From: an uncultured Oscillospiraceae bacterium
GTDB taxonomy: Bacteria > Bacillota > Clostridia > Oscillospirales > Oscillospiraceae
Length of the DNA stretch: 64,000 nt
Direction of reading: 5' to 3'
Assembly: GCA_910579775.1 (NCBI GenBank)
Contig: CAJTUE010000001.1
Span: forward strand, 248,001-312,000
Below are positions 31,821 through 39,740 of the stretch, piece after piece. The number at the start of each line of letters is the position of its first letter. Positions within the stretch are counted from its first letter, which is position 1. Position numbers and translations under genes: made by a program. Under the pieces are notes generated by a model that saw only the letters and a list, made by a program, of their open reading frames with translations, ran no database searches and had not been told where the DNA came from.

Positions 31821-32831
31821 GTGTTCTCCATTCCAGAGCCCGTGGCAGAGTGCCTGGCCACCCTGCGCCGCGGCGGCTTTGCCGCCTATCCCGTAGGCGG
31901 CTGCGTCCGGGACCTTCTTCTGGGCCGGGACCCCGGCGATTGGGATATCGCCACCGCCGCGCCCCCCGAGGCCGTCATGGCACTGTTTGAAAAGACCGTT
32001 CCCACCGGTCTGAAGCATGGGACCGTCACCGTTTTGCTGGGCGGGGAGAGCATGGAGGTGACTACCTTTCGCGCTGACGTGGGCTACTCTGATGGCCGCC
32101 ATCCCGATGCGGTGGTGTTTGGGCAGAGCCTGGAGGCCGATCTGGCCCGCCGGGATTTTACGGTCAACGCCATGGCCCTGGGAGCGGACGGCGAGATCAT
32201 CGACCCCTTTGGGGGGCGGGACGACTTGGCGCAAAAGCGCGTTCGCGCCGTAGGCGACCCCACCGTCCGCTTTACCGAGGACGCCCTGCGGATGTTCCGG
32301 GCCGTTCGCTTCGCCGCCCAGCTGAGCTTTGAAATCGAGGAAGGGACCCTTGCCGCCCTCGCTGCTCTGGCGGGCAACGCCCGGCATGTCTCGGGGGAGC
32401 GGATCAAGGTGGAGGTGGAAAAGACCCTCCTTTCCCCAATGCCCCACCTGGCGGCGCTCTTTTTGTCCACCGGGCTTCTCACGGCTTCGGGCGGGCCCAC
32501 CTGGACTCCTGAGCGCCTGTACGCCGCTTTTGCGGACGTCCCTTCCGAGCCCGGGCCCCGCTGGCGTGCCTTCTGCCTGGCCACCGGCTTTGACATCACC
32601 TCTCTGCCCACAGAGCGCAGGCTCCGTGCGGCGGTGCTCCACCCGGAGCGGGAGGCGGTCAGGGCCCTGGCCCTCCAAGCGCCTGATCTGATGGCTCTGG
32701 GCTTTGAGGGCCCCGCTCTGGGCCGCGCGCAGCTTGCCCTGGCCCAGCACATCCTGGAGCACCCCGAAACCAACAATAAAGAGGCTCTGGCCACAGTGGT
32801 CCGGGACTTACAGCTTCGCGGCCAGCTCTAG
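31821..32831 (+). CDS. cca: CCA tRNA nucleotidyltransferase
   Basis: This 336-residue protein has the class II nucleotidyltransferase head: YPVGGCVRDLLLGRDPGDWDIATAA with the catalytic DxD. RRDFTVNAMAL, DPFGGRDDLAQKRVRAVGDP and FTEDALRMFRAVRFAAQLSFEIE follow, as in poly(A) polymerase/CCA enzymes. It adds or repairs CCA ends, although all tRNA genes here already encode CCA, so repair is the likely job. I use the GTG at 31821, five bases after GGGAGGTG. It is shorter than many Cca proteins (about 400 or more residues), with a reduced C-terminal body. Its last 24 bases overlap the convergent ATPase gene. Confidence 0.92.
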   Translation: MFSIPEPVAECLATLRRGGFAAYPVGGCVRDLLLGRDPGDWDIATAAPPEAVMALFEKTVPTGLKHGTVTVLLGGESMEVTTFRADVGYSDGRHPDAVVFGQSLEADLARRDFTVNAMALGADGEIIDPFGGRDDLAQKRVRAVGDPTVRFTEDALRMFRAVRFAAQLSFEIEEGTLAALAALAGNARHVSGERIKVEVEKTLLSPMPHLAALFLSTGLLTASGGPTWTPERLYAAFADVPSEPGPRWRAFCLATGFDITSLPTERRLRAAVLHPEREAVRALALQAPDLMALGFEGPALGRAQLALAQHILEHPETNNKEALATVVRDLQLRGQL

Positions 32832-33887
32832 GATCTCCCCGATGACCTCGTCTGCCATGGCATAGACCCGGTCAAAGTCCACGTAGGGGTTGTAGACCTT
32901 CTCCAGGGCGTCGTGGAGCTCCTTCTCCGCCGCAAGGGTCTCCATCCCCTCGTCCAGCAGCGCCCGGGCCACCTTGCGGGAAAAGCGGATGCGGGCCTTG
33001 TGCCGCCGCAGCTCTTCCTGGTCCGCCATGGCATCCAGACGGATGCGGCGGTAGGGCTTGCCGGGATAGGGCAGCTCAGGCGACCCGGTGACAAAGGCTA
33101 CCCCGAGCCCGGGCAGCAGGAGGTGCTGAAGGCGGCTGGGCGCCATGGGATCGGGACAGACCACCGCGTCGTGCCCCCGCTCCACTGCCGCACCCAGTAG
33201 CTCTTCCAGCAGAAGGTGGGCCAGGCCATAGGAGTCGGCCAACTCATAGATATGTTTACATAACTCGTTTGCGGTCTCGAAGAGGCACACCTGTCCCTTA
33301 CAGGTGAGCGCGCTCAAAAAACGCTCGGTGACCTTCCCGCCAGTGCCGTGCTTAGGGATCTCTCTGGCGATGATCCCCTTGGCCCGCTTTTTGATCTTTG
33401 CCTTCAGTGCATCTGTTTCCAAAAGCTCCAGGTTGTCCTCTATGAGCTGTCCCGCCCCCTTGAGGCAGCGGTAGGCCCGGCGGTACGCCCCTTGATAGCC
33501 CCCCATCAGCTCCATGATCTCTTTCTTGTGTGTGGCCAGCCCGGCGGTGTCGTAGCACGCTCCGAGGTTTACATAACGCTCAACCGCTCCCGGATAGCTC
33601 GGTTCTGCGATATGCGGGGCGGTGCCATCACACAGGGCAACGCCCCACTCGTCGATGACCAGGCCGTCCAGGGAGTCGGGATCGCCGGAGCAGTAGATGT
33701 ATTGGGGACAGCAGCCCGCGTCCTGGGCCGCCTGCCCCACCTTTTTCATCAGGGAGGACTTGCCGCAGCCCGGTCCACCCTTTAATATGTAGATCGCCCG
33801 GGCCTCCGCCGGGTCTATCAGCCGGTCCATGAGGGAGTAAAAGCCGTCTTTGGAGTTGGCGCCGAGAAAATAAGTCGTATGTGCCAT
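32808..33887 (-). CDS. P-loop ATPase/nucleotide-kinase-like protein of unknown function
   Basis: This 359-residue protein begins MAHTTYFLGANSKDGFYSLMDRLID and carries Walker A GGPGCGKSSLMKKVG near residue 35, followed by YIYCSGDPDSLDGLVIDEWGVALCDGT. It resembles the uncharacterised PRK06851-type family widespread in sporulating Firmicutes (my recollection, unverified). A second half from about residue 190 repeats a nucleotide-binding-like pattern (RFLSALTCKGQVCLFETAN). The start at 33887 is set by GGAGGTG eight bases upstream; upstream in-frame sequence is unlikely to be translated. It converges on cca with a 24-base overlap. No function is proposed. Confidence 0.8.
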   Translation of the reverse strand: MAHTTYFLGANSKDGFYSLMDRLIDPAEARAIYILKGGPGCGKSSLMKKVGQAAQDAGCCPQYIYCSGDPDSLDGLVIDEWGVALCDGTAPHIAEPSYPGAVERYVNLGACYDTAGLATHKKEIMELMGGYQGAYRRAYRCLKGAGQLIEDNLELLETDALKAKIKKRAKGIIAREIPKHGTGGKVTERFLSALTCKGQVCLFETANELCKHIYELADSYGLAHLLLEELLGAAVERGHDAVVCPDPMAPSRLQHLLLPGLGVAFVTGSPELPYPGKPYRRIRLDAMADQEELRRHKARIRFSRKVARALLDEGMETLAAEKELHDALEKVYNPYVDFDRVYAMADEVIGEILELAAKL

Positions 33888-33951
33888 AGGGCACCTCCAT
33901 TCCTGCGAGATACCCCACTTTATGCCGCGAAACCCCGGGCGGTGAAAGGGC

Positions 33952-33980
33952 TTGCATTGCTTTTTCGCCTGTGATACAAT
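33952..33980 (+). promoter_or_regulatory. Promoter of pgi
   Basis: TTGCAT and TACAAT are separated by 17 bases, about 60 bases before the pgi start. Confidence 0.78.
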
Positions 33981-34042
33981 AGCCGCTGTACGGGATATTT
34001 CCACCAAACCTTGCATTTTGAGGAAAAAAGGAGCGAATTTAT

Positions 34043-35374
34043 ATGCTGCATCTTGATCTTTCTCCCGCCGCCCCCGCCCTGCCCGCCGACTACCTGCCCC
34101 GGCGGAAGGACCGCCTGGAGCAGGCTGCCAGCTGGCTGAAGGACGCCACTGGCGCAGGCAACGACTTTGTGGGCTGGGTCCATCTTCCGGTGAACTACGA
34201 CAAGGAGGAGTTCGCCCGCATCCAGGCCGCCGCCAGGAAGATCCAGAAGCAGTCTCAGGCCCTGGTGGTCATTGGCATCGGCGGGTCCTACCTGGGCGCC
34301 CGGGCTGTAGTGGAGGTGCTTCGCTCTCCCAACTATAACGCCCTGCCCAAGGACACCCCCGACATCTACTTCGCGGGCAACGGTCTTAGCTCCGACGCCC
34401 TCAATGAGATCGTTACCATGATCGGTGACCGGGATTTCTCGGTGAACATCATCTCCAAGTCGGGCACCACCACCGAGCCCGCCGTGGCCTTCCGGGTCTT
34501 TAAGGAGCTGCTGGAGAAGAAGTACGGCAAGGAGGGGGCCCGGGAGCGCATCTACGCCACCACCGACGCCAAGCGGGGCGCGTTGAAGGGTCTGGCGGAC
34601 AAGGAGGGCTACGAGGAGTTCGTAGTCCCCGACGACGTGGGTGGCCGCTTCAGCGTGCTTACCGCCGTGGGCCTGCTCCCCATCGCCGTGGCGGGCATCG
34701 ACATCCAGGCCCTCATGGACGGCGCCGCCGCCCAGAGGGAGCTGTGCCTTTCTGAGGGGGCGGACTCCGCCGCCGCCCAGTACGCCGCCACCCGCCATGC
34801 CCTCTATGAGGACGGCAAGGCCATTGAGATCCTGGCGGGCTTCGAGCCCTCCTTCCGGTTCTTCGGAGAATGGTGGAAGCAGCTCTTCGGTGAGAGCGAG
34901 GGCAAGGACGGCAAGGGCCTCCTTCCCGCCAGCGTAGACTTCACCGCGGACCTTCATTCCATGGGCCAGTATATCCAGGACGGCCAGCGCAACCTGCTGG
35001 AGACGGTGGTGCGCTTTGATAAGCCCCTCACCGAGGCGGTCATCCCCCACGATCCCGAGAATGTGGACGGCCTCAACTTCCTCTCGGGCAAGACCCTGGC
35101 CTATGTCAACGACCAGGCCATCCGAGGCACCCGTCTGGCCCATGTGGACGGCGGCGTGCCCAACATCGTGGTCACTCTCCCCAAGCGGGACGAGGATTCC
35201 GTTGGCCGACTCATCTACTTCTTCGAGTTCGCCTGCGGCCTGTCCGGCTACCTGCTGGAGGTCAACCCCTTCGACCAGCCCGGCGTGGAGGCGTATAAGA
35301 AGAACATGTTCGCTCTCCTGGGCAAGCCAGGCTACGAGGAGCAGAAGGCGGCCCTGGAGGCCCGGCTGAAGTAA
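34043..35374 (+). CDS. pgi: Glucose-6-phosphate isomerase
   Basis: This 443-residue protein matches the shorter bacterial Pgi form. VVIGIGGSYLGARAVVE and IISKSGTTTEPAVAFRVFKELLEKKYG are the sugar-phosphate-binding SIS motifs, GGRFSVLTAVGLLPIAVAGID is a family block, and active-site Glu and Lys regions appear toward the C-terminus. It interconverts glucose-6-phosphate and fructose-6-phosphate in glycolysis. A hexokinase that would supply its substrate is encoded at 55.6 kb. AAAGGAG precedes the ATG, and the gene has its own promoter and terminator. Confidence 0.96.
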   Translation: MLHLDLSPAAPALPADYLPRRKDRLEQAASWLKDATGAGNDFVGWVHLPVNYDKEEFARIQAAARKIQKQSQALVVIGIGGSYLGARAVVEVLRSPNYNALPKDTPDIYFAGNGLSSDALNEIVTMIGDRDFSVNIISKSGTTTEPAVAFRVFKELLEKKYGKEGARERIYATTDAKRGALKGLADKEGYEEFVVPDDVGGRFSVLTAVGLLPIAVAGIDIQALMDGAAAQRELCLSEGADSAAAQYAATRHALYEDGKAIEILAGFEPSFRFFGEWWKQLFGESEGKDGKGLLPASVDFTADLHSMGQYIQDGQRNLLETVVRFDKPLTEAVIPHDPENVDGLNFLSGKTLAYVNDQAIRGTRLAHVDGGVPNIVVTLPKRDEDSVGRLIYFFEFACGLSGYLLEVNPFDQPGVEAYKKNMFALLGKPGYEEQKAALEARLK

Positions 35375-35396
35375 AAGCGCTCTTCCAAGCGCAATG

Positions 35397-35441
35397 ACCG
35401 CCCCGGTTCGAGCGAATTGCGCGAACCGGGGCGGTTTTTTG
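35397..35441 (+). terminator. Terminator of pgi
   Basis: A 14-bp stem ACCGCCCCGGTTCG / CGAACCGGGGCGGT is followed by TTTTTT. Confidence 0.92.
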
Positions 35442-35468
35442 TCCTGACTGAAAACCGGAGGGACCGGC

Positions 35469-35612
35469 TTACAGCGAGATCCAGCCGAGCACGTTGGCGA
35501 TGGAGCTGAGCAGGATGATGACCAGGCAGACGGGGGCCAGGTACTTCAGGCAAAAGCGGTACAGCCGCTTTCTGTGGAAGCGGTGCCCAGCAGTAGGGTG
35601 ATGACGCCCATG
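35469..35612 (-). pseudogene. C-terminal remnant of an NSS-family Na+-dependent transporter
   Basis: One minus-strand frame encodes FHRKRLYRFCLKYLAPVCLVIILLSSIANVLGWISL and a stop. This resembles the last span and tail of sodium-dependent amino-acid symporters (R/KFCxKYxxPVxxxxxxxSSxxNxxG). The only nearby ATG (35612) is in another frame, and the rest of the gene is missing. It sits at the end of an amino-acid ABC operon, so it may be the relic of a second amino-acid uptake gene. Confidence 0.5.
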
Positions 35613-35634
35613 TTTGCTTGATAGGCTGAATAAT

Positions 35635-36420
35635 TTAATTTCCGCCGTAGCGGGCCAAAAACTGCCTGGTGCGCTCCTCCTGAGGATGGTCGATGACCGC
35701 CCCGGCGGGACCCTGCTCCACGATGACGCCGCCGTCCATAAAGATGACCCGGTCGGCCACGTCCCGGGCAAAGGCCATCTCGTGGGTGACGATGACCATG
35801 GTGGTCCTCTGCTCCGCCAGGGAGCGGATGACCTTCAGCACCTCGCCCGTCAGCTCCGGGTCCAGGGCGGAGGTGGGTTCGTCAAAGCAGAGAATGTCGG
35901 GGTGGAGGGCCAGAGCCCGGGCGATAGCCACCCGCTGCTGTTGGCCGCCGGAGAGCTGGTGGGGATAGTGCCCCGCCCGGTCGGCCAGGCCCATGCGGTC
36001 CAGTAGCTCCTTGCCGTGGGCCTCGATCTCGGCAAAGATCTGCTTTTTGCGGGCCGTGAAGTCGGGCTGCGCCTTTGCCAGCAGCTTGCCCGCCAGGGTC
36101 ACGTTCTCCAGGGCGGTGTACTGGGGGAAGAGATTGAAGCTTTGGAACACCAGGCCGAAGTGGAGCCGCTTGCGGCGCACCTCCTCCTCTCGCTGGGTGG
36201 CGGGGTCGGCGGCGTCGAACAGCGTCTCGCCGCTCACCACGATCCGGCCCTGGTCCGGCCGCTCCAGGAAGTTGAGGCAGCGCAGGAGGGTGGTCTTGCC
36301 GCTCCCCGAGGAACCGATGATGGCCAGGGCCTGGCCCTGTTCCAGGGAGAAGGTGATGTCCTCCAGCACCCGGGTGTCGCCAAAGTGCTTTTCGATGTTT
36401 TGGACTTCTAAAATCGCCAC
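35635..36420 (-). CDS. Polar amino-acid ABC transporter, ATP-binding protein
   Basis: This 261-residue ABC ATPase has Walker A GSSGSGKTTLLRCLNFLERPDQG, Q-loop FQSFNLFPQYTALENV, signature LSGGQQQRVAIARAL, Walker B ILCFDEPTSALDPE and the H-loop VTHEMAFARDVADRVIFMD. The RCLNFLE and FNLFPQYT segments are typical of the GlnQ/HisP polar amino-acid group. It energises uptake together with the permease and binding protein just upstream, in the order binding protein, permease, ATPase. Confidence 0.93.
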   Translation of the reverse strand: MAILEVQNIEKHFGDTRVLEDITFSLEQGQALAIIGSSGSGKTTLLRCLNFLERPDQGRIVVSGETLFDAADPATQREEEVRRKRLHFGLVFQSFNLFPQYTALENVTLAGKLLAKAQPDFTARKKQIFAEIEAHGKELLDRMGLADRAGHYPHQLSGGQQQRVAIARALALHPDILCFDEPTSALDPELTGEVLKVIRSLAEQRTTMVIVTHEMAFARDVADRVIFMDGGVIVEQGPAGAVIDHPQEERTRQFLARYGGN

Positions 36421-36433
36421 GCTGACGCCCCCC

Positions 36434-37108
36434 TTATCGGAAATAGTCCAGTTTCTTCTCCAGCCGGCCCAGCAGGACGGTCACCACCCCGTTGAAGACA
36501 AGGTAGTAGAGGCCGGTGAAAAAGAGGGGCCAGAGCAGGCCGGAGTAGCCGTGGGAGGTCTTCATAAAGGCCTGGCCTGCCCAGATGACCTCCTGGAAGG
36601 AGATGATCCGGGCCAGGGAGGTGTCCTTCACCAGAGTGATGACCTCGTTGGACATGGGGGGAACGATGCGCTTGACCATCTGCAGGAGGGTGACCTTGAA
36701 GAAGATCTGGCGCCTGGTCATGCCCAGCACCAGTCCTGCCTCCAGCTGCCCTACAGGGACCCCCTGGATGCCGCCCCGGTAGATCTCAGAGAAGTAGCAG
36801 GCGTAGTTGATGATAAAGGCGATGGAGGCGGCCAGAAACCGCCCCGCCTCTCCGGTGCCCCAGGGGGAATACCCCATCAACTTTCCGGGGATGTAGTAGA
36901 GGATGATGAGCTGGAGCATCAGGGGCGTGCCCCGGATGACCCAGATGACGGCGCGGGTGAGCCACCGCAGGGGAGCAAAGGAGCTCATGGAGCCAAAGGA
37001 GATGATGAGCCCCAGAGGCAGCGCCCCCAGCAGGGTGACGAAGAAGAGCTTCAGCGTTTGAACAAACCCCTCGTTCAGCGCGCCGATGACAACGGAGAGA
37101 ACTTCCAC
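36434..37108 (-). CDS. Polar amino-acid ABC transporter, permease
   Basis: This 224-residue protein has about five membrane spans and the HisM/GlnP pattern: GFVQTLKLFFVTLLGALPLGLIISF near the N-terminus, IRGTPLMLQLIILYY, and the EAA loop YRGGIQGVPVGQLEAGLVLGMTRRQIFFKV that contacts the ATPase. It lies three bases after the binding-protein gene, so the operon is tightly packed. Confidence 0.93.
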   Translation of the reverse strand: MEVLSVVIGALNEGFVQTLKLFFVTLLGALPLGLIISFGSMSSFAPLRWLTRAVIWVIRGTPLMLQLIILYYIPGKLMGYSPWGTGEAGRFLAASIAFIINYACYFSEIYRGGIQGVPVGQLEAGLVLGMTRRQIFFKVTLLQMVKRIVPPMSNEVITLVKDTSLARIISFQEVIWAGQAFMKTSHGYSGLLWPLFFTGLYYLVFNGVVTVLLGRLEKKLDYFR

Positions 37109-37111
37109 GGC

Positions 37112-37909
37112 TTACTTCTGCTCAATGAGCTTGCCACCGATGCCGTAGCTGTCAGCGATCTTCTGCATGGTGCCGTCGGCGTAGGCGGCCTTGAAGAAGG
37201 CGTTGAGCTCCGCGGCCAGGTCGCTGCCCTTGCGGAAGCCGACGCCGTATTCCTCGCTGTTGAGCTCGGCGGTGTAGGTCAGGTCAGGGTAGCTGGTGCC
37301 CTCGCCCACAGAGGCGGTGGCCATCAGGTAGTCGATGACGGCGGCGTCAGCGGTGCCCGAGGACACCTCCAGCAGGGCGGTGGCCTGGTCAAGGACAGGA
37401 GTGTAGGAGGCGCCCAGAGCCTCCACCTGCTCCATTCCGGCGGAACCGTCCTCCACGGCAAACTGCAGGCCCTTTACGCTCTCGGCGGTCTGATAGTCGG
37501 TGGCCTTGTCCGCCTTGACGATGACTACCTGGGCGTTGTTGAAGTAGGGGTTGGAGCACTCCATGGCTGCCTTCACGTCGTCGGTGAGGGTCATGCCGTT
37601 CCACACCACGTCGATGGTCTTGCCCTCCAGCTCACCAATCTTCTGGTTCCAATCAATGACCTGGAATTTTGCCTCCACGCCTAGGCTCTCGGCAAAGGCC
37701 TTGGCCAGGTCGGCGTCGAAACCGATCCAGTTTCCGTCGGCGTCGGTGTAGTCCATGGGCTCAAACTCGGTGATGCCGATCACCAGCTTTCCCTGGCTCT
37801 TGACGTAGGCCAGATCGCTGCCAGCGTCCTTCTTTTTACAGGCGGTGAGGGTGGCAAGGGAGGCCACCAGGGCCAGGGTAAGTACCAAAGCGAGCATTTT
37901 GCGTTTCAT
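37112..37909 (-). CDS. Polar amino-acid ABC transporter, substrate-binding lipoprotein
   Basis: This 265-residue protein has a lipoprotein signal (LALVASLATLTACKKK, lipidated Cys24) and a family 3 periplasmic-binding domain: LVIGITEFEPMDYTDADGNWIGFDADLAKAFAESLGV, NQKIGELEGKTIDVVWNGMTLTDD and a C-terminal GVGFRKGSDLAAELN. It captures polar amino acids outside the membrane for the permease; the specific ligand is unknown. GGAGG precedes the ATG. It heads the operon. Confidence 0.93.
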   Translation of the reverse strand: MKRKMLALVLTLALVASLATLTACKKKDAGSDLAYVKSQGKLVIGITEFEPMDYTDADGNWIGFDADLAKAFAESLGVEAKFQVIDWNQKIGELEGKTIDVVWNGMTLTDDVKAAMECSNPYFNNAQVVIVKADKATDYQTAESVKGLQFAVEDGSAGMEQVEALGASYTPVLDQATALLEVSSGTADAAVIDYLMATASVGEGTSYPDLTYTAELNSEEYGVGFRKGSDLAAELNAFFKAAYADGTMQKIADSYGIGGKLIEQK

Positions 37910-37947
37910 CTTTCATTCCTCCAAATAAGCGCGTAAAATATATGGTA

Positions 37948-37994
37948 GTGCGCTAACGATTTACTATGTTAGCACACGAAAGAACGTTTGTAAA
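37948..37994 (-). promoter_or_regulatory. Promoter and candidate operator of the amino-acid ABC operon
   Basis: On the minus strand, TTTACA (37989-37994) and TAACAT (37966-37971) are separated by 17 bases. The -10 overlaps an inverted repeat GTGCTAAC / GTTAGCGCAC (37948-37975), a likely regulator site. Confidence 0.55.
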
Positions 37995-38040
37995 GAGACC
38001 GGGAGAAATTTTTTGCCGGGACGGAAAGGGGGGACAGGCG

Positions 38041-38069
38041 TTGCGTTGCCGGGGCGGGTATGGTATACT
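38041..38069 (+). promoter_or_regulatory. Promoter of the FAD-dependent oxidoreductase gene
   Basis: TTGCGT and TATACT are separated by 17 bases, about 33 bases upstream of the start codon. Confidence 0.75.
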
Positions 38070-38101
38070 TGTGGCAAGATACATATAAGGAGGCACCACA
38101 C

Positions 38102-39490
38102 ATGAAAAAGCAGTGGGACGTGATCATCATCGGCGCGGGGGAGGCGGGGATCTACGCTGCCTGGGAGCTGGCCGCGCTGCGAGGCGACCTGTCCGTTTTG
38201 GTGCTGGACCAGGGGCGGAATATCTGCCACCGCTCCTGCCCCATCGTGGCGGGGAAGGTGACCAGCTGCGTACAGTGCCCGGTGTGCGATACCATGTGCG
38301 GCTTCGGCGGCGCGGGGGCCTTCTCCGACGGCAAGTTCAACTTCACCACCGCCTTTGGGGGCTGGCTTACCGACTTCCTGCCCCAAAAGGAGGTCATGGA
38401 GCTCATCGACTATGTGGACGCCGTCAATGTGGCCCACGGAGCCACCACCGAGGTCTTTTCTACCAACTCCCCGGCGGCCAAGGCGTTGGAGAAAAAGGCC
38501 CTGGGTTTTGACCTCCACCTCCTGTCCGCCAAGGTCAAGCATCTGGGCACCGAGAACAACATGAACATCCTCAAGGCCCTCTATGAGGACTTGAAAAGCC
38601 GGGTGACCTTTGCCTTTGGCGCGGCGGTGGAGACCATTGCCCAAGAGGGGGAGGGCTTTGCCCTTACTCTGGCGGGAGGTGAGACCGAGACCTGCCGCTA
38701 TCTGATCGGCGCGCCAGGACGCAGCGGGGCGGAGTGGTTTGCCAAGCAGTGTAAGGCGTTGGGCTTGGAGCTTTTGAACAATCAGGTGGACATCGGCGTA
38801 CGGGTGGAGCTGCCCGCGGCGGTGTTTTCTCACATCACCGATGTGGTGTACGAATCCAAGCTGGTCTACCGCACCCAGCAGTATGGAGACAGCGTGCGCA
38901 CCTTTTGCATGAATCCCTATGGTCACGTAGTCACTGAGAACGTGGAAGGGATCAACACGGTGAACGGCCACTCCTACTCCGATCCCGCGCTTCAAAGCGA
39001 TAACACCAACTTCGCCCTGCTGGTGTCCAACCGCTTTACCCAGCCCTTTGACGAGCCCTACCGCTACGGGAAGCATGTGGCCTCTCTCTCTAACATGCTG
39101 GCGGGGGGTGTGCTGGTCCAGCGGTTTGGGGACCTCATCAATGGCCGGCGTACCAATGAGCACCGGTTGAGCAAGTCCTTCACCCGGCCCACCCTCACCG
39201 CCGCCATCCCCGGCGATCTGTCTCTGGCCCTGCCCAAGCGGCAGCTGGACGACATTGTGGAGATGATCTATGCCCTGGACAAGCTTGCTCCCGGCACGGC
39301 CAATTACGATACCCTGCTTTATGGTGCGGAGGTGAAGTTCTATTCCTCCCGGCTTCAGCTCTCTGATGAGCTGGAGACAAAGCTCCCAGGCTTTTTTGCT
39401 GTGGGCGACGGCGCGGGAGTCACCCGCGGTCTGGCCCAGGCAGGGGCCTCCGGGGTCAAGGCCGCCCGGGCTATCGCGGGGAGAAAATAA
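38102..39490 (+). CDS. FAD-dependent dehydrogenase-like protein (COG2509 type)
   Basis: This 462-residue protein starts with a dinucleotide-binding motif VIIIGAGEAGIYAAWEL. A Cys-rich stretch follows (ICHRSCPIVAGKVTSCVQCPVCDTMCGFGGAGAFSDGKFNF), whose GFGGAGAFSDGK segment is typical of the COG2509 FAD-dependent proteins. The C-terminal FAD closure is FFAVGDGAGVTRGLAQAGASGVKAARAI. Six Cys residues in the N-terminal insert (positions about 43-62) could bind an Fe-S cluster or metal. The substrate is unknown. The start at 38102 has AAGGAGG upstream. It is monocistronic. Confidence 0.85.
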   Translation: MKKQWDVIIIGAGEAGIYAAWELAALRGDLSVLVLDQGRNICHRSCPIVAGKVTSCVQCPVCDTMCGFGGAGAFSDGKFNFTTAFGGWLTDFLPQKEVMELIDYVDAVNVAHGATTEVFSTNSPAAKALEKKALGFDLHLLSAKVKHLGTENNMNILKALYEDLKSRVTFAFGAAVETIAQEGEGFALTLAGGETETCRYLIGAPGRSGAEWFAKQCKALGLELLNNQVDIGVRVELPAAVFSHITDVVYESKLVYRTQQYGDSVRTFCMNPYGHVVTENVEGINTVNGHSYSDPALQSDNTNFALLVSNRFTQPFDEPYRYGKHVASLSNMLAGGVLVQRFGDLINGRRTNEHRLSKSFTRPTLTAAIPGDLSLALPKRQLDDIVEMIYALDKLAPGTANYDTLLYGAEVKFYSSRLQLSDELETKLPGFFAVGDGAGVTRGLAQAGASGVKAARAIAGRK

Positions 39491-39602
39491 GGTGGGCCGT
39501 GCTTCTGGGTTTACGGATAATTATTTTCTACACCTCTATGACACACTAGTTTTTTCCATGGCGAAAACTGCCAAACGGACGAAGGCCCATCGTTGCGGGA
39601 TA

Positions 39603-39630
39603 TTTCCACATTTCCACAAAGTTTTCCACA
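39603..39630 (+). repeat. Three TTTCCACA repeats upstream of mnmE
   Basis: TTTCCACA occurs at 39603-39610, 39611-39618 and 39623-39630. The last, as TTTTCCACA, is one mismatch from the DnaA box TTATCCACA. The remainder of the 250-base gap before mnmE is AT-rich and shows no gene. Confidence 0.5.
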
Positions 39631-39683
39631 AAGGGGAATGTCGATGTCAAGGATAAAGTGGAGAAAACGGTTTACATAAATTT

Positions 39684-39713
39684 TTGTCAAGGCATTTATG
39701 AACAAAATATTAC
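39684..39713 (+). promoter_or_regulatory. Candidate promoter of mnmE
   Basis: TTGTCA and TATTAC are separated by 18 bases, 27 bases upstream of the mnmE start. Confidence 0.5.
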
Positions 39714-39740
39714 ACAAATTTTTCTGAAGGGGGTGGGCGT

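Noticed and set aside
39603..39740. Chromosome origin (oriC)
   Set aside because: Only one near-match DnaA box exists, dnaA, dnaN, rnpA and yidC are absent, and there is no array. Kept only as a low-interest observation.
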